64,000 bases of DNA from Mesostigma viride (GCA_009746045.1 RPFO01001231.1:83501-147500); one strand, 5' to 3'. Shown: positions 10,285 to 24,405, counted from the stretch's first letter. The notes: generated by a model not told the origin, from the letters alone. Made by a program: numbers and translations.

Positions 10285-11802
10285 CTACGCACCTGCTGCA
10301 AATACTTTTTTGTATTCATTAATAGCTTCTTTCATCATGCCTTCAGTTTCTGGTGTCACAGCTTTTGAAGAATTAATGTTATTAATAATTGCTGCTTTAC
10401 TAGTAATTACATAATTTCTTAGACCAGCAAGGAATTTTTTAACATCTTCAATTGCGATGGAATCTAAATAACCATTAACACCAGCATAAATAGTTAAAAC
10501 TTGTTGTGCAACAGGTAATGGACTAGATTGAGCTTGTTTTAATAATTCACGTAATCTTCTACCTCTTGCTAACTGATTTTGTGTAGCTTTATCAAGATCA
10601 GAAGCAAATTGAGCAAAAGCTTCTAATTCTGCAAATTGAGCTAATTCAAGTTTTAATTTTCCTGCTACTTGTTTCATAGCTTTAATTTGTGCAGCAGAAC
10701 CTACACGTGAAACAGAAATACCTACGTTAATAGCTGGACGAATACCTGAGTTAAATAAATCTGCAGATAAGAAAATTTGTCCATCTGTAATTGAAATAAC
10801 ATTAGTAGGAATATATGCTGCTACGTCTCCAGCTTGAGTCTCAATAATAGGTAAAGCAGTCATACTACCTTCACCTAAAGCATTACTTAATTTAGCAGCT
10901 CTTTCTAATAAACGAGAATGTAAGTAAAATACATCACCTGGATAAGCTTCACGTCCTGGTGGTCTTCTAAGTAGAAGTGACATTTCTCGATAAGCTTGTG
11001 CTTGTTTAGAAAGATCATCATAAATAACTAAAGTATGACGACCACTATACATAAAAAATTCTGCAAGAGTAGCGCCTGTGTAAGGAGCTAGATATTGTAA
11101 AGTTGCAGGTGCATTAGCATTTTCTGCAACAATGATTGTATATGCCATTGCACCATTTTCTTCTAAAGTAGAAACTACTTGAGCCACAGAAGAAGCTTTT
11201 TGACCAATAGCTACATATACACAAATAACATTTTGACCCTTTTGATTTAAAATGGTGTCAATTGCAACAGCAGTTTTGCCAGTTTGTCTATCACCAATAA
11301 TTAATTCTCTTTGTCCACGTCCAATTGGAATCATAGCATCTACAGATACTAATCCAGTTTGTAATGGTTCATAAACTGAACGTCGAGAAATAATTCCTGG
11401 AGCAGGAGATTCAATTAAACGTGTTTCAGAAGAAGGAATATCTCCTTTTCCATCAATAGGACGAGCTAAGGCATCTACAACACGACCAATATAACTTTCT
11501 CCAATTGGAATTTGAGCAATTTTTCCAGTAGCTTTTACACGACTTCCTTCTTGAATGCTAAAACCGTCTCCCATAAGTACGGCTCCAACATTATTAGATT
11601 CTAGATTTAATGCAATTCCTACTGTACCATCTTCAAATTCTAATAATTCGCCAGCCATTGCTTTGGCTAGACCATAAATTCTTGCAATACCATCACCTAC
11701 TTGAAGTACTGTACCTGTATTAACAACTTTTACTTCTTGATTGTATTGCTCAATCTGCTTACGGATAACACTACTAATTTCTTCTGGTTGAATCTTGATC
11801 AT
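10285..11802 (-). CDS. atpA: ATP synthase CF1 alpha subunit
   Basis: Non-catalytic nucleotide-binding subunit of the thylakoid ATP synthase. Walker A GDRQTGKT lies near residue 170, and the signature [17 protein letters not shown] near 362. I use the ATG at 11802 ([10 protein letters not shown], 505 residues, the family length); the frame is also open to a TTG two codons upstream. It is the last gene of the leftward atpI-atpH-atpF-atpA block, 61 bases after atpF, and is followed by hairpins. Confidence 0.99.
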   Translation of the reverse strand: MIKIQPEEISSVIRKQIEQYNQEVKVVNTGTVLQVGDGIARIYGLAKAMAGELLEFEDGTVGIALNLESNNVGAVLMGDGFSIQEGSRVKATGKIAQIPIGESYIGRVVDALARPIDGKGDIPSSETRLIESPAPGIISRRSVYEPLQTGLVSVDAMIPIGRGQRELIIGDRQTGKTAVAIDTILNQKGQNVICVYVAIGQKASSVAQVVSTLEENGAMAYTIIVAENANAPATLQYLAPYTGATLAEFFMYSGRHTLVIYDDLSKQAQAYREMSLLLRRPPGREAYPGDVFYLHSRLLERAAKLSNALGEGSMTALPIIETQAGDVAAYIPTNVISITDGQIFLSADLFNSGIRPAINVGISVSRVGSAAQIKAMKQVAGKLKLELAQFAELEAFAQFASDLDKATQNQLARGRRLRELLKQAQSSPLPVAQQVLTIYAGVNGYLDSIAIEDVKKFLAGLRNYVITSKAAIINNINSSKAVTPETEGMMKEAINEYKKVFAAGA

Positions 11803-11863
11803 TGGCAATTTTGTTCAATTACAGTTTGTTTGTCGCAAAAAAAAAATATTTCTCTAAAAATTT

Positions 11864-12424
11864 CTAAACATCATTAGGAGTTACTAAACGTCCTAATAAT
11901 CCAATATTTAAACGAGTTACTCTTTTTTGTAAGCGGCGATTTAGACGACTTTTTGATTGTTCTAATGCTCTTTGCAGTGCTAATCTAATGACTTGTCTTC
12001 TTATTTCACTAATGGCTTTTTCTTCTTCAAAAGATATAGTTGCTTGTTTCATATCAAGAAGTTTTTTTGTATCTTCTTTAATAAGATTCATTAAACCAAC
12101 TTCTATCTCACTGGCTGTTTTTTTACTTTGTGCAAGAATTTGATCTGCTTCTAATTTAGCTTGTTCGAATTCATTTTGTGCTTGTTGTAATTTTTCTGCC
12201 GCCTCTTTATATCTTTCATCAGCATCATTAATACTTTGTAATATATTTTGTTGACGATTTTGTAATAGAGACACAAAAAATTCACGGCCTGAAGTTAATA
12301 GAATTCCAAGTACCACTGCTAAATTAAGAATGTTGGTTTCAAAAATATCTGTATTAAAACCAAAACCCTCTGCCAAAGACATCCTAGACAAAATCGTAAA
12401 TATGTTTGTGAGAATATCTGTCAT
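11864..12424 (-). CDS. atpF: ATP synthase CFo subunit I (b)
   Basis: Peripheral-stalk subunit linking CF1 to the membrane, 186 residues. A single hydrophobic segment (about residues 30-50, ILNLAVVLGILLTSGREFF) is followed by a long charged coiled coil, the standard b-subunit plan. No intron, unlike land-plant atpF. It lies between atpH and atpA in the leftward atp operon. Confidence 0.96.
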   Translation of the reverse strand: MTDILTNIFTILSRMSLAEGFGFNTDIFETNILNLAVVLGILLTSGREFFVSLLQNRQQNILQSINDADERYKEAAEKLQQAQNEFEQAKLEADQILAQSKKTASEIEVGLMNLIKEDTKKLLDMKQATISFEEEKAISEIRRQVIRLALQRALEQSKSRLNRRLQKRVTRLNIGLLGRLVTPNDV

Positions 12425-12514
12425 TTTATCCTATTTGATTCATTTTTTTTGGTCATAGACCCATTGACTGAAAATGTCTTCCTATGTGCCCATGTTGATA
12501 TTGTCTAATAACAA

Positions 12515-12574
12515 CATGTACTCATGAGCACATTGGCACATGAGTACATGACAGCATAAAACTATAGTTTTATG
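12515..12574 (-). repeat. Two hairpins in the atpH-atpF spacer
   Basis: First hairpin: arms CATGTACTCATG (12515-12526) and its complement (12539-12550) around a 12-base loop. Second: the 20-base palindrome 12555-12574 (CATAAAAC-TATA-GTTTTATG). They lie 15 bases past the atpH stop on the leftward transcript and could be processing or stabilising elements for atpH mRNA. Confidence 0.75.
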
Positions 12575-12588
12575 GGAAAACAAAAAAA

Positions 12589-12843
<255 letters not shown>

Positions 12844-12974
12844 TTACTCCAATTCAATGAATTAATAGCAGATTAACAGTTTTTGTTATATAACTACAAC
12901 AATACTGTCAAAGAGAAGTTACATAAAAAAGTTATATATCAAAAAAACAATATAGTTTTTCCAAACTAATTAAA

Positions 12975-13718
12975 TTAATGATGATCTTCTACTGCTTCTC
13001 CAATATATGCAGCTGCTAAAGTTGCGAAAATTAAAGCTTGAATCGCACTTGTGAAAAGACCTAATAACATAAGCGGCATTGGCACAACTAAAGGAACTAG
13101 AGTAATTAAAACTCCTACTACTAATTCATCAGCAAGAATATTACCAAAAAGTCGGAAGCTTAAAGAAAGTGGTTTTGTAAAATCTTCTAATAAATTGATA
13201 GGTAATAATACTGGAGTTGGTGAAATATATCTTTTGAAATAGCGTAAACCTTTTTTGCTGAAACCTGCATAAAAATATGAAATAGAAGTCAAAAGAGCCA
13301 ATGCAGCTGTAGTGTTAATGTCATTTGTAGGTGCTGCTAATTCACCGTTAGGTATTTCAATTAATTTCCAAGGTACAAGGGCACCAGACCAATTAGACAC
13401 GAAAATAAATAAAAAAATAGTTCCTATGAAAGGTACCCAAGAACGATAATCTTCTTCACCTATTTGAGTTTTTGCTAAATCTCTAATAAATTCTAAAACA
13501 TATTCAACAAAGTTTTGTGTTCCAGTTGGAATCGTTTGTAAATTTCTAGTTCCAAAAATAGATAAAGAAATAATTATAGTCATTACAAACCAAGAAACAA
13601 GTAAAACTTGTCCATGAACTTCAAAATCACCAATTTGCCAATAAAAATGTTGACCAACTTCTACTTTAGATAGTTGATATAACATATTAAAATTTTCCAT
13701 TGAAGATGGATTAATCAT
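12975..13718 (-). CDS. atpI: ATP synthase CFo subunit IV (a)
   Basis: Membrane subunit forming the proton half-channels next to the c ring, 247 residues. Several membrane helices are visible, and the essential Arg lies in [15 protein letters not shown] near residue 190. The C-terminus IGEAVEDHH is typical. First gene of the leftward atp block; a run reading AAAAGAAAAGGTCTCC precedes the ATG rather than a strong ribosome binding site. Confidence 0.98.
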   Translation of the reverse strand: MINPSSMENFNMLYQLSKVEVGQHFYWQIGDFEVHGQVLLVSWFVMTIIISLSIFGTRNLQTIPTGTQNFVEYVLEFIRDLAKTQIGEEDYRSWVPFIGTIFLFIFVSNWSGALVPWKLIEIPNGELAAPTNDINTTAALALLTSISYFYAGFSKKGLRYFKRYISPTPVLLPINLLEDFTKPLSLSFRLFGNILADELVVGVLITLVPLVVPMPLMLLGLFTSAIQALIFATLAAAYIGEAVEDHH

Positions 13719-14139
13719 ATTGAGGAGACCTTTTCTTTTGAAAATACAACAAATGACCTTCTTTATTTAGGAAGTAAGAAGTCTATACGATTCAAAAATG
13801 ATAACATAATATTTTCTTCTCTTAATTAACAAATAAAAACAAGAAATTTGCAACTAAAAAAAAAATCTAGTATTAATTATTTTGTTTCTTACTTGTATTA
13901 AAAAATATTTTTTATTATCATGATTGAATTCTTTAAGTCTAAAAAAATCTATATTTTCTATTTACCACAGAAATAAAAACAAAGAAAAATGACTCAAAAA
14001 TAAAGTGCTCTTTTTGTTTTTTTCAAGATAAATGAAGAAAAAAAATTAGATAATAAAAGAATTAAATTTTAAAAACAATATATATTATTTCTAAATAATT
14101 GTTAATTATTTAGAAATAAACAATTGTTTAGATTATCTA
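13719..14139. other. Spacer rps2-atpI
   Basis: 421 AT-rich bases between the rps2 stop and the atpI start. Apart from the rps2 3' hairpin at 14088-14116 I see no gene. The size suggests that atpI may have its own promoter here. Confidence 0.6.
14088..14116 (-). terminator. 3' stem-loop of rps2
   Basis: Thirteen-base arms TTTCTAAATAATT (14088-14100) and its complement (14104-14116) with a three-base loop, 24 bases past the rps2 stop on the transcript. Confidence 0.7.
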
Positions 14140-14826
14140 TTATTTTACACGTTGTCCTTCATAAATCGCATCTGCTAATTTACTTACAAGCAGATTAATT
14201 GATCTAATTGCATCATCATTAGCTGGAATCGGTAAATCTGCTAAAGTAGGATCACAATTTGTATCTACCAAAGATATCGTAGGAATACCTAGTTTGATAC
14301 ATTCTTTAACCGCATTAATTTCTCTTTTTTGGTCAACTATAATTACTACATCAGGCAAATATTTCATATCTTGAAGACCTGATAAATATTTACGTAATTT
14401 ATATAATTGTCTTTTTAAGACTGCAGCTTCTTTTTTAGGAAGAGTATCTAAAATACCATTTTTTTCTTTTTGTTCTAAATCTTTCAATTTTCTAATACGA
14501 GTTTTTATAGTAGACCAATTGGTAAGCATACCACCTAACCATCTTTGATTCACATAATGTGATTCAGCACGTAAAGCTTCAGAAGCAATAATATCTGAAG
14601 CTTGACTTTTTGTTCCCACAAATAAAAATTCTTTTCCTTCTTTTGCAGCGTTAAATAAAAAATCACATGCTTCTGATAATAATCTAGCAGTTTGTACTAA
14701 ATCTATAAGATGTATTCCATTGCGATTTCCATAAATATAAGAAGACATTTTTGGATTCCATCCACGAGTTTGATGTCCAAAATGTACTCCAGCTTCCATC
14801 ATTTCTTCTAATCCAACACTTTTCAT
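14140..14826 (-). CDS. rps2: 30S ribosomal protein uS2
   Basis: Small-subunit protein, 228 residues. Family motifs are [14 protein letters not shown] near residue 14, the block [17 protein letters not shown] near 91, and PVVIIVDQ-like ([17 protein letters not shown]) near 158. It lies between rpoC2 and atpI, the order kept from cyanobacteria. Confidence 0.98.
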   Translation of the reverse strand: MKSVGLEEMMEAGVHFGHQTRGWNPKMSSYIYGNRNGIHLIDLVQTARLLSEACDFLFNAAKEGKEFLFVGTKSQASDIIASEALRAESHYVNQRWLGGMLTNWSTIKTRIRKLKDLEQKEKNGILDTLPKKEAAVLKRQLYKLRKYLSGLQDMKYLPDVVIIVDQKREINAVKECIKLGIPTISLVDTNCDPTLADLPIPANDDAIRSINLLVSKLADAIYEGQRVK

Positions 14827-14955
14827 TTGTATTTATGTCCTTCTTTTATTTAAAAAAGATAATATTAATATTATGGATTATTACTAAAAAATAAGTTTTA
14901 ATATATTGTTTATTTATTGTACTAATGTTTTTTTTTCTAAACTACTTATTCACGA

Positions 14956-17900
14956 CTAGTCAAAAATAATATCTTCAAAATTATATTCAGCATTTTTTTG
15001 TTCTATTCTCTTATGTTGTGAATTAGAACTATATGCTAAATTATAAGAATTAGAAAGAGAAAGATCTCGTGAATACATTTTATCATGCACATTAAAGCCA
15101 GTGCCTGCTGGAATGAGTCTACCTATAATTACATTTTCTTTTAACCCTCTAAGCCAATCAGTTTTTCCTTCAATAGCCGCTTTAGTCAATACACGTGTTG
15201 TTTCTTGAAAACTTGCTGCAGATATAAAACTTTCCGTATTTAAAGAAGCTTTAGTAATACCTAATACAATTGGTTTATATTTGGCGTGAACAGATACATT
15301 TCTATTCATGTTTTCAATTCTATGCAATTCAATTAATTCACCAGGTAATAAAGTTGTGTCTCCACCTTCTTCTATCATTACCTTGGAAGTCATTTGTCTT
15401 ACAATAACTTCTATATGTTTATCTGAAATATGTACACCTTGTGCTTTGTAAACAGATTGAACCTCATTAACTAAAAATAATTGAAGTTTTTCAAAACTTT
15501 TTTTAGCCGCTTTTTGAATACCATATTTTTCAGTTGCTTCATCAAAAAAAGATTGTAAAAGATCATGTAAATTATTAGGTAAAGGTTTCAATCCTTTTGT
15601 TCTACGAGCTTCTAGTAATTCTTCAATTCTTGGAAGACCTTGAACAATATCTCCAGTTTTTGATTGCTCAAAAATTAACATTACCAAAGTATCACCAGAT
15701 TTTACAAAATCACCATCATCTACGTATAAAACAGCTTCGGAAGAAACAAGATAAGGTCTTGCTAATCGTAAAGTCACTCTATTAGCTTGCAATTGAATAA
15801 CTTGTCCAGATTGAGGTGCTAAAATACCTGGTACAATTTCTTTTCCTTTATGAACTAAATCACCTAATTGAAAAAATTCATATGCATTTTTTACAAACAA
15901 AGTCATTTGATCATGTTCATTCATAATTAAAAAAGACTTTTGTTCTTCAAAATTTTTATTTGATTGTCTAACTTCTCCATGATCTTTTGCTATAATTTCA
16001 GTTTTAGCAAGAATAGTGCCAGGTATTATATAGTTGTTAAATTTTCTTACTAATCTAGTCACATTTTGATAACTTTGAAAATCTATTATTTGATTCAAAT
16101 CAATCATTAAATATTCAAACATCTTGATTTGTAATAATTTATTTTCTATTAGATTTAAGGTGACATTTAATTTATGTAAATGTGAATCAATTTCTAATCG
16201 TAAAAATATTTTTGCGATTTCCATTGATTGCCAAGCATGAATTCTTTGACCATCTTTGTAACAAATATGAATAGAAGGTTGAATAGAAATATTTTGTTTT
16301 AACTGATATTGAGCTTCCAATTTTTTTAATTCTGTTGAATTAGGAATTAAAAACTGTACCACAGGTCGAATAAGTAATGCAGATCCTGAAGACAAATTGA
16401 CATTTTCTAAATAGACCAGTTCTTCTGCAATAATACCATCACATATTTCTTCACCTGCTTGAATTAATGTCTGATGCTTATCTAAAACTTGAGAAAAATC
16501 AATAGGTCTATAAATTTTGCCTGGTTTTATAACTACCTCACGCAAAATATCATTAGTTTGAGAGACTTGGGCTAAACCACTACTATGACAAATCAAATCT
16601 TTAATAATTTGAGTTCCAGCTTCTACATATTCACAATCTCTCACCATCAAAAGAGAAGCATCTTTATTAATTAAATGAGTTTCTTCAGGAATCCACATAA
16701 TGATTCCACCTTTACGTACAGGATAAGATTGTGTAACTATATCATATTCATCAACTTCAATTTCAGAAGAGTATTTAAGAATTCCTCCTGTATTAGTTAA
16801 ATAAGTTTTAGTAACAAATTTAGCAATAATTTGATTATTTTTTATAACATTATTAGATTCTACTTGCATAAAAAATTTCTGATTCAAATCATCAGTCAAA
16901 ATATAAGCTTCACTACGTGCATTTTTGATGTGAGATAAATATGCATTTATGATTGTCATTGAAGAATTCAAGACATATAAATAAGAATTACTGTTATCTA
17001 TTGTCAAATTATTTTCTGAAGTTTGTAAAATTCCCCCATATTGACTAATAATATTATGTTCTGCCATACAAGATCCATTATGAATGTAATCCGCTGTGTC
17101 AAACATTAGTGGAACATCTAATGAAAATTTATATACTTGACCTGATAATATCCATAATAGGCCACCATATTGTCCTGCTCTATTCATTTTATGACCATAA
17201 GCACTTTTTTTTTCTTGTAATAATAAATTTTCAAAATGAATTTCACCGGAAAAATCTGATGCTACATATTTACTAGCAATTTCAACTGATTGTGCATTGA
17301 CTGGAGCAGAAACTTCAGCTATTAATTGTTTTGCTCTAACCATAGAACCATTATTGACTAATAAAATAGTATTAATAGGTACTTCAATATTAAATTCTTT
17401 ATTTTTTCCTTGAATACAAATATTTATATTAGATTGAGTTATTAATGCTATTTCACCATGACGTGTACGCATGGGAATCGTATTTGTAAGAGAATAAATA
17501 ATTTTTCCGTCAATAGAACTACGAATTTGTTTAGCAATATTACCAGTGAATACTCCTCCTGTATGGAAAGTTCTCATAGTTAATTGAGTACCTGGTTCTC
17601 CGATAGACTGAGCAGCAATAATACCTACAGCTTCACCCAAATCAACAAGATTTCCATGTGCTAAACTCCAGCCATAGCATAATTGACATACAGAACGAAT
17701 ACTTTTGCAAGTTAAAGGGGATCTTACTAATATATTTGTACGTTTTATCTCACAAATTTTGTCAGATAAACTTGCTGATATATCTTGATTTTTTTTAGCT
17801 ATATATTGTTTTTGTTTCGGAGAATAAATATTTTCTGCTAATACACGTCCTATAAGACGCTCTTGTAATGAAAATACTACTTTTTGTTCATCTTTAACAG

Positions 17901-18627
17901 GTCCTAATAATATACCACTTTTAGTTCCACAATCAGTTTCGCGAATAATCATATCTTGTGCAACATCTACTAATCTGCGTGTCAAATAACCAGAATCTGC
18001 AGTACGTAATGCTGTATCAACAAGACCTTTTCTCGCTCCATAACAAGAAATAACATATTCAGTTACTGTCAATCCTTCACGAAAATTACTTCTAATAGGT
18101 AAGTCTATAATTTGTCCTTGTGGATCAGACATTAATCCTCTCATACCTACTAATTGACTGACTTGAGAAAGATTACCTCGTGCGCCTGAAAACGCCATCA
18201 TATAGACAGGATTTAAAGGATTTGTTTGTTCAAAATATTGAACAACTTCATTTTTTAAAGTTTCACTTGTGCTATGCCATGTATCTATAACTTTTTGAAA
18301 TCTTTCTACAGCTGTTATTTTCCCGATAGAATAATTTTTTTGTGTTTTTGCAATTTCTTGTTCTGCATCTTCTAAAAGCCATTTTTTAGTAGGTGGAATA
18401 CTTAAATCATCAATACTTAAAGAAATGCCAGCTTTAGTAGCATGATAAAAACCTAATATTTTTAATCGATCAACCATGTGTGCCGTACGAGAAGTTCCAT
18501 GATTGAATAAAAACCAGGCAATAATTCTTCGAATTTCGCCCTTATTCATAATTCGGTTACAAAAAAATAGTTTCATTGAATTTAGATCAGATTTTTGATT
18601 AAAAAAAATTTTTTTCATTCTGCCCAT
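14956..18627 (-). CDS. rpoC2: RNA polymerase beta'' subunit
   Basis: C-terminal half of the split beta' subunit of the plastid-encoded RNA polymerase, 1223 residues. Recognised by [20 protein letters not shown] near residue 143, by [14 protein letters not shown]-type zinc residues near 313, by [21 protein letters not shown] near 340, and by [20 protein letters not shown] near the C-terminus. A large cyanobacterial-type insertion fills the middle. Two starts are possible (ATG 18627 or 18618); the first leaves 7 bases after the rpoC1 stop, consistent with translational coupling. Confidence 0.98.
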   Translation of the reverse strand: MGRMKKIFFNQKSDLNSMKLFFCNRIMNKGEIRRIIAWFLFNHGTSRTAHMVDRLKILGFYHATKAGISLSIDDLSIPPTKKWLLEDAEQEIAKTQKNYSIGKITAVERFQKVIDTWHSTSETLKNEVVQYFEQTNPLNPVYMMAFSGARGNLSQVSQLVGMRGLMSDPQGQIIDLPIRSNFREGLTVTEYVISCYGARKGLVDTALRTADSGYLTRRLVDVAQDMIIRETDCGTKSGILLGPVKDEQKVVFSLQERLIGRVLAENIYSPKQKQYIAKKNQDISASLSDKICEIKRTNILVRSPLTCKSIRSVCQLCYGWSLAHGNLVDLGEAVGIIAAQSIGEPGTQLTMRTFHTGGVFTGNIAKQIRSSIDGKIIYSLTNTIPMRTRHGEIALITQSNINICIQGKNKEFNIEVPINTILLVNNGSMVRAKQLIAEVSAPVNAQSVEIASKYVASDFSGEIHFENLLLQEKKSAYGHKMNRAGQYGGLLWILSGQVYKFSLDVPLMFDTADYIHNGSCMAEHNIISQYGGILQTSENNLTIDNSNSYLYVLNSSMTIINAYLSHIKNARSEAYILTDDLNQKFFMQVESNNVIKNNQIIAKFVTKTYLTNTGGILKYSSEIEVDEYDIVTQSYPVRKGGIIMWIPEETHLINKDASLLMVRDCEYVEAGTQIIKDLICHSSGLAQVSQTNDILREVVIKPGKIYRPIDFSQVLDKHQTLIQAGEEICDGIIAEELVYLENVNLSSGSALLIRPVVQFLIPNSTELKKLEAQYQLKQNISIQPSIHICYKDGQRIHAWQSMEIAKIFLRLEIDSHLHKLNVTLNLIENKLLQIKMFEYLMIDLNQIIDFQSYQNVTRLVRKFNNYIIPGTILAKTEIIAKDHGEVRQSNKNFEEQKSFLIMNEHDQMTLFVKNAYEFFQLGDLVHKGKEIVPGILAPQSGQVIQLQANRVTLRLARPYLVSSEAVLYVDDGDFVKSGDTLVMLIFEQSKTGDIVQGLPRIEELLEARRTKGLKPLPNNLHDLLQSFFDEATEKYGIQKAAKKSFEKLQLFLVNEVQSVYKAQGVHISDKHIEVIVRQMTSKVMIEEGGDTTLLPGELIELHRIENMNRNVSVHAKYKPIVLGITKASLNTESFISAASFQETTRVLTKAAIEGKTDWLRGLKENVIIGRLIPAGTGFNVHDKMYSRDLSLSNSYNLAYSSNSQHKRIEQKNAEYNFEDIIFD

Positions 18628-18634
18628 TCAAACT

Positions 18635-20641
18635 TTAATATTCTGACGGGGAGTAATCCAAACTGTTTTGAATTACTTGATTAAATAAAATACGACCAGG
18701 AGTTGTACGAATATATTGACTTATTAAATTATTTTTGAAATCTTTACGCATTTGATAATTTTTATAAATATATGAGACAAAACCTAAAGAATCCACTCTG
18801 ATTTCTATTGGGTTTTGTTTAATATATTTACTATCTATAATCCCAGAAAATCTAACCCATACAATTGTATGTAAATTAATCTTTTTTTGATCATAAGCCA
18901 TAATAACTTGTTCCAAAGAACTAAAATAATGACTTTTAGTGCCTCTTAATCTGATATCTTCAGTTGTTAAATAATAACAACCAAGTACCATATCTTGGCT
19001 AGGTGATATGATAGGTAATCCAGTAGCCGGTGATAATAAATTACTTGAAGCTAGCATTAATAAACGTGCTTCTGTTTGAGCTTCCAATGATAAAGGAATA
19101 TGAACAGCCATTTGATCTCCATCAAAATCTGCATTAAAAGCTGGACAAACTAATGGATGTAATTGAATTGCTCTTCCTTCTACTAAAATAGGTTCAAAAG
19201 CTTGTATACCAAGTCTATGTAATGTAGGTGCACGATTCAATAAAACTGGATGTCCTTGAATCACTTGATTCAAAATTTCCCATAATATTGGATCACTATT
19301 TTGAATAATTTTTTTTGCACCTTTTATATTATTTGCCAATCCTTCATTAATTAAAGTATGAATAACAAATGGTTGGAATAATTCAATCGCCATTTCCTTT
19401 GGAAGACCACATTGATGTAATTTCAGATTTGGACCAACTACAATTACTGAACGACCAGAATAATCGACACGTTTTCCTAAAAGATTTTGTCTAAATCTAC
19501 CTTGTTTCCCTTTGATAATATCTGATAAAGATTTCAGTGGAATTTTATTATTGCCTACAAGAGCTTTTCCTCTTTTACCATTATCAATAAGAGCATCGAC
19601 AGACTCTTGTAACATACGTTTTTCACTACGAACAACAATTTCAGGAGCTAACATATTATTAAGTTTAGCGAGTCTATTATTTCTATTGATAACTCGTCTA
19701 TATAAATCATTCAAATCGGATGTTGCAAATCTACCTCCATCTAATTGGACCATAGGTCTTAGTTCTGGAGGAAGTACAGGAAGAATTGATAAAACCATCC
19801 ATTCAGGCTTCGCTCCTGTAGCAATAAAATGATTAATAATTCTTAAACGTTTAATTAATTTATTTCTTTTTTTATTTCTTCTTTCTTCTTCTATTTGCCA
19901 ATCTTGATTTTTTTTATTCCATTGATTCTCATCCAGTACCCAATCTGAATCTTCTCCATTAAAAAAAGAAGATTGAGTCCAAGCGGCCTCATTTTCAGCT
20001 AAATCTTCTCTAATTTTTTGTGCTGTAGCTTTTAGATCAAAATTTTTAAGCATTTTATAAATAGCTTCACCACCTGATATTTCTTCTTCTTTTTCTTTAA
20101 TATTTAACAAATCATCTAATATATCTGTTGAATTAGAAAAGAAACGATTTTCGGTCAAAAATTGAGAAATATTCTTAAAACTAATAGAATCGTTATTATT
20201 ATAATAGACAATATTTTCTACATCTTTTCTCGGCATGCCTAGAATAACGGAAATATAACTAGGAATTCCTTTTAAATACCATACATGAGTTACAGGAGAT
20301 GCAAGTTTGATATGTCCCATGCGATGTCTACGTACACCAGATTCAATAACTTCTACACCACATCTTTCACACACAATACTTATTTCTGAATTTTTATTAT
20401 ATCTAACACGTTTATATCTTCCACAATGACATTCCCAATCTTTTACAGGACCAAATATACGTTCACAAAATAAGCCATCCATTTCAGGTTTTAAAGTTCT
20501 ATAATTAATAGTTTCTGATCTAGTTACTTCACCTACTATTTCTCCGTTACTGAGTGTTCTTTGACCCCATTGAAGTATTCTTTCAGGAGAAGCCAAATTA
20601 ATTTGTATATATTCAAAATGGACAAGTTTTTTAGGAATCAT
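18635..20641 (-). CDS. rpoC1: RNA polymerase beta' subunit (gamma)
   Basis: N-terminal half of split beta', 668 residues, holding the catalytic [12 protein letters not shown] motif with its three Mg-binding aspartates near residue 500. The zinc-binding cysteines are in CHCGRYKR and CERCGVEV (about residues 70-92). No intron, unlike most land plants. It follows rpoB after 24 bases and precedes rpoC2 by 7. Confidence 0.98.
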   Translation of the reverse strand: MIPKKLVHFEYIQINLASPERILQWGQRTLSNGEIVGEVTRSETINYRTLKPEMDGLFCERIFGPVKDWECHCGRYKRVRYNKNSEISIVCERCGVEVIESGVRRHRMGHIKLASPVTHVWYLKGIPSYISVILGMPRKDVENIVYYNNNDSISFKNISQFLTENRFFSNSTDILDDLLNIKEKEEEISGGEAIYKMLKNFDLKATAQKIREDLAENEAAWTQSSFFNGEDSDWVLDENQWNKKNQDWQIEEERRNKKRNKLIKRLRIINHFIATGAKPEWMVLSILPVLPPELRPMVQLDGGRFATSDLNDLYRRVINRNNRLAKLNNMLAPEIVVRSEKRMLQESVDALIDNGKRGKALVGNNKIPLKSLSDIIKGKQGRFRQNLLGKRVDYSGRSVIVVGPNLKLHQCGLPKEMAIELFQPFVIHTLINEGLANNIKGAKKIIQNSDPILWEILNQVIQGHPVLLNRAPTLHRLGIQAFEPILVEGRAIQLHPLVCPAFNADFDGDQMAVHIPLSLEAQTEARLLMLASSNLLSPATGLPIISPSQDMVLGCYYLTTEDIRLRGTKSHYFSSLEQVIMAYDQKKINLHTIVWVRFSGIIDSKYIKQNPIEIRVDSLGFVSYIYKNYQMRKDFKNNLISQYIRTTPGRILFNQVIQNSLDYSPSEY

Positions 20642-20665
20642 AAAAATTTAGCTTTTCTGTAAACA

Positions 20666-23600
20666 TTAAAAATTTTGCATAAGATCTATTTCTTGATTTT
20701 TATTTGATTTATGTACTTTATATACACCTATATCTAGACATAAAGATTGCAATTCACGTATCAGTACCTTAAAAGATTCTGGAGTGCCTGGCTTAGGAAT
20801 AGGTCGACCTTTAATAATAGCATTTAGAGCATCATTTCTGCCTTTCATATCATCTGATTTTATTGTAAGTAATTCTTGTAAAGTATAAGCAGCTCCAAAT
20901 CCTTCTAATGCCCAAACTTCCATTTCTCCTAAACGTTGACCACCATGTTTTGCTCTACCGCCAAGAGGTTGTTGAGTAACTAATGAATAAGGTCCTGTAG
21001 AACGAGCATGAATTTTATCATCTACTAAATGGACTAATTTAAGCATATAAGCTTTGCCAATTGTGACAGGTTGATCAAAAGATTCACCAGTTCTACCGTC
21101 AAATAATTTACTTTTTCCTGGTGATTGAATATTAAATAGCCAAGGGTAACCAGTCTTTTGTCTTGCTTCATATAATTTGGAATAAACTAAACCTCTAGAT
21201 GTTTCTTTCCCATACATTTCATCAAATGGCATCAGTTTATAATTTTCAGATAAGTATTCTCCAGCTAAACCTAATAAACATTCAAATACTTGTCCAACAT
21301 TCATTCTAGAAGGGACTCCTAATGGATTTAAAACCATATCAACAGGTGTTCCATCTTGTAAATATGGCATATCTTGTCGAGGTAAAATTTTTGAAATAAT
21401 TCCTTTATTACCATGCCGACCTGCCATTTTATCTCCAACTTGAATTTTTCTTTTTTGAGAAATTGAAACATGAACCATCATAATTACACCAGAAGGCAAT
21501 TCTTTTCCAGTTAATCTTCTCACATTTACAACTGTGCCAGAAACACCATTTGGTACTCTTAAAGATGAATCTCTAACATCACGTGCTTTTTCTCCAAAAA
21601 TAGCTCGTAACAATTTTCCTTCTGGATGTTGATCTAAATCTTCTTTAGGAGTTACTTTCCCAACCAAAATATCTCCTGATTCAACACGAGCTCCTGGAAT
21701 AACAATTCCATTATCATCTAAATTACGTAATAAATGATCATTAACATTAGGAATTTCTCTAGTGATTTTTTCAGGACCTAATTTTGTTTTTCTAGCATCT
21801 ACTTCATATTTTTCAATATGAATAGAAGTGTAAATATCTTCATAAACTAATTTTTCACTAATTAAAATAGCATCTTCAAAATTGTAACCTTCCCAAGGCA
21901 TATAAGCTACTAAAATATTTTGCCCTAAAGTCAACTCTCCATTTACTGTGGCAGATCCATCCGCTAAAATATCTCCTTTTTGTACCCATTCTCCTTGAGA
22001 AACGACTGGTTTTTGATTAATACATGTATCTTGATTTGATCTATTATATTTTTGTAAATAATATCTATCAATATGAGAATGTTGAATACCTTTTGCATTC
22101 ATTCTCAAACTGCGTACCAAAATAGTTTTTGAATCAACAGATATAACAATACCTTTGTGTCGACAGATAACTACAGTGCCTGAATCTAAAGCCACTTGTT
22201 CTTCAAAACCTGTCCCTACAATAGGTCGATTTGGTTTTAATAATGGAACAGCTTGTCTTTGCATATTAGAACCCATTAATGCTCTGTTGGCATCATCATG
22301 TTCCAAAAAGGGAATTAATGAAGTAGCTATTGAAATAGCTTGTGTTGGAGAAATCCCAACATAATCAACTTCTTCTGCTTTACTAGTAGTAAATTCTTGT
22401 TTATATCGGACAGGAACATAATTATTTTCAATACTAGAGTAACAAGAAAGTAATAAATCTCCTGGGGCGACTTTAAATTGATCTTCTTGATCTGGAGCTA
22501 GATAAATAGGTAACTCACTTTTTATCACTTTACGATTTTTTGTAATATAAAAAGGACTTTCCAAAAAACCATATTCATTTACTCTACTATGTGTAGCTAA
22601 AGATCCAATTAAACCGGCATTAGGACCTTCTGGCGTCTCTATAGGACAAATACGACCATAATGACTAGGATGTATATCACGCACTGCTAAACCAGCTCTT
22701 TCTCTACTTAAACCACCAGGTCCTAAACAACTTAATCTTCGTTTATGAGTAATTTCTGATAAAGGATTTGTTTGATCCATAAATTGTGATAATTGACTTG
22801 AACCAAAAAATTCTCTTATTGCACCAACTAAAGGTTTAGGATTTACTAAAGATGTCAAAGTCAAACTATCTGGTGATGATTCACCCATTCTTTTATAAAT
22901 CATTCTCTCTAGTCTACCGAGTCCTACTCGCACTTGATTTTGAATTAATTCACCTACGGATCTAACTCTTCTATTTTTTAAATGATCAATATCATCTAAA
23001 GTACCAATATTGAATTCTAAATTGATTAAATAATCGACAGCAGCCAAAATATCTTGTACAGTCAAAACTCTAATATTTTCTGGGATATTGAGTTGTAATT
23101 TTTTATTAATTTTATATCGACCAACTTTTCCCAAATCATAATATTTAGATTGAAAAAATCGTGATTCTAAAATTTCACGTGTGCTAAGTAATGTAGATGT
23201 ACTTTCATTTTCAAAATCATCATCATGTTGTATATCATTTTCAAGATAAGGATCTGTTTCTTGAATAGTTTTTTTCAAAAATTGTGGATATTTTAATGCA
23301 TCAAAAATTTCGTTTTTTGTTAACCCCATGGCTTTAAAAACGATCATAATTGAAACTTTACGTATTTTTCCAATTCTAGCCCAAATTAATCCATTTTTAT
23401 CTGTTTCTATTCTTAACCATGCGCCACGATTTGAAATAATAGTAGCACTATGAGTTTTTCTTCCTTTTTTATCAATTTCTCTTTTGTAATAAATTCCAGG
23501 ACTTCTAACTATTTGATTTACAATTACTCTTGAAGAACCATTAATAATAAAACTGCCTCTTCCCGTCATTAATGGTATTTCACCCAAAAATACATCTTGT

Positions 23601-23908
23601 TCTTGAATTTCTCCTGTTCTTTTATTAGTTAATTTGGCAGGTACATATAATTGACAAGTATAAGTACTTGCTCGTCTAATTGATGTTCTTTCATTATATT
23701 TCGGACGTTTTAATTTATATTTTTCTGGAAAAAATCTTAATTCTAAATTTTTTTTTGAATTACTAATCACAGAAAAATCTTTCAATTCTTCAATAAGTCC
23801 TTTTTTTAAAAAAATACGAAAACTTGAAAGCTGCATTTCAATAAGATCAGGAATTTTAAAGTCAAACGCAGTATTCGGTACCGGAGTGTATTCTTCTATT
23901 ATCATCAT
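20666..23908 (-). CDS. rpoB: RNA polymerase beta subunit
   Basis: Second-largest subunit of the plastid-encoded RNA polymerase, 1080 residues. Conserved blocks include [21 protein letters not shown], the rifampicin-region [38 protein letters not shown] and the C-terminal [20 protein letters not shown]. Starts with two consecutive ATGs (23908 and 23905). First gene of the leftward rpoB-rpoC1-rpoC2-rps2 block. Confidence 0.98.
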   Translation of the reverse strand: MMIIEEYTPVPNTAFDFKIPDLIEMQLSSFRIFLKKGLIEELKDFSVISNSKKNLELRFFPEKYKLKRPKYNERTSIRRASTYTCQLYVPAKLTNKRTGEIQEQDVFLGEIPLMTGRGSFIINGSSRVIVNQIVRSPGIYYKREIDKKGRKTHSATIISNRGAWLRIETDKNGLIWARIGKIRKVSIMIVFKAMGLTKNEIFDALKYPQFLKKTIQETDPYLENDIQHDDDFENESTSTLLSTREILESRFFQSKYYDLGKVGRYKINKKLQLNIPENIRVLTVQDILAAVDYLINLEFNIGTLDDIDHLKNRRVRSVGELIQNQVRVGLGRLERMIYKRMGESSPDSLTLTSLVNPKPLVGAIREFFGSSQLSQFMDQTNPLSEITHKRRLSCLGPGGLSRERAGLAVRDIHPSHYGRICPIETPEGPNAGLIGSLATHSRVNEYGFLESPFYITKNRKVIKSELPIYLAPDQEDQFKVAPGDLLLSCYSSIENNYVPVRYKQEFTTSKAEEVDYVGISPTQAISIATSLIPFLEHDDANRALMGSNMQRQAVPLLKPNRPIVGTGFEEQVALDSGTVVICRHKGIVISVDSKTILVRSLRMNAKGIQHSHIDRYYLQKYNRSNQDTCINQKPVVSQGEWVQKGDILADGSATVNGELTLGQNILVAYMPWEGYNFEDAILISEKLVYEDIYTSIHIEKYEVDARKTKLGPEKITREIPNVNDHLLRNLDDNGIVIPGARVESGDILVGKVTPKEDLDQHPEGKLLRAIFGEKARDVRDSSLRVPNGVSGTVVNVRRLTGKELPSGVIMMVHVSISQKRKIQVGDKMAGRHGNKGIISKILPRQDMPYLQDGTPVDMVLNPLGVPSRMNVGQVFECLLGLAGEYLSENYKLMPFDEMYGKETSRGLVYSKLYEARQKTGYPWLFNIQSPGKSKLFDGRTGESFDQPVTIGKAYMLKLVHLVDDKIHARSTGPYSLVTQQPLGGRAKHGGQRLGEMEVWALEGFGAAYTLQELLTIKSDDMKGRNDALNAIIKGRPIPKPGTPESFKVLIRELQSLCLDIGVYKVHKSNKNQEIDLMQNF

Positions 23909-24333
23909 TAATTGGAAATTCCTCTACAGAAAAACACAAATAGTATTTTTTGCTTTTTTAAACAAAAAAAATATGAAAACATAATTTATAAGTTACTTTA
24001 ACTAAATCTATTTTTTGTTATAATTGAATAAATAGAATACAATATAAAAAAAACTATTTACAATTTTTTTTATCACATATAGAATAGTTATATAATTTCT
24101 ATTTATTTTTATAATAAATAATGAAAAAAAAAAAGAATATAATGTTATTCTTTATAATGTATAGCAATCATTAAATAAATGGAAATTATTTTTATTAATT
24201 TAATTAATATTGATTTTTATGTTATTTTAATTGAAAAAATTTGTTTATAAAACATAATAGAAATGTTTTTTGTAGAAATTAAAATAATTTTATTAGAAAT
24301 GTTTTAGTAGTAAATAGAAAAAATCTTTATGGC
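23909..24333. other. Spacer rpoB-trnC
   Basis: 425 bases of A/T-rich sequence between divergent rpoB and trnC. No gene is visible; it must contain the rpoB promoter, which cannot be chosen confidently by eye. Confidence 0.6.
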
Positions 24334-24405
24334 GGCGGTATAGCCAAGTGGTAAGGCAGAAGATTGCAAATCTTTTATCCCCCAGTTCGAATCTGGGTGC
24401 CGCCT
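24334..24405 (+). tRNA. trnC-GCA: tRNA-Cys (GCA)
   Basis: Acceptor GGCGGTA/TGCCGCC with discriminator T, anticodon arm GAAGA-TTGCAAA-TCTTT and T arm CCCAG-TTCGAAT-CTGGG. The preceding bases GGC at 24331 allow an alternative register three bases upstream, but the one given yields normal D-arm spacing. Confidence 0.94.
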
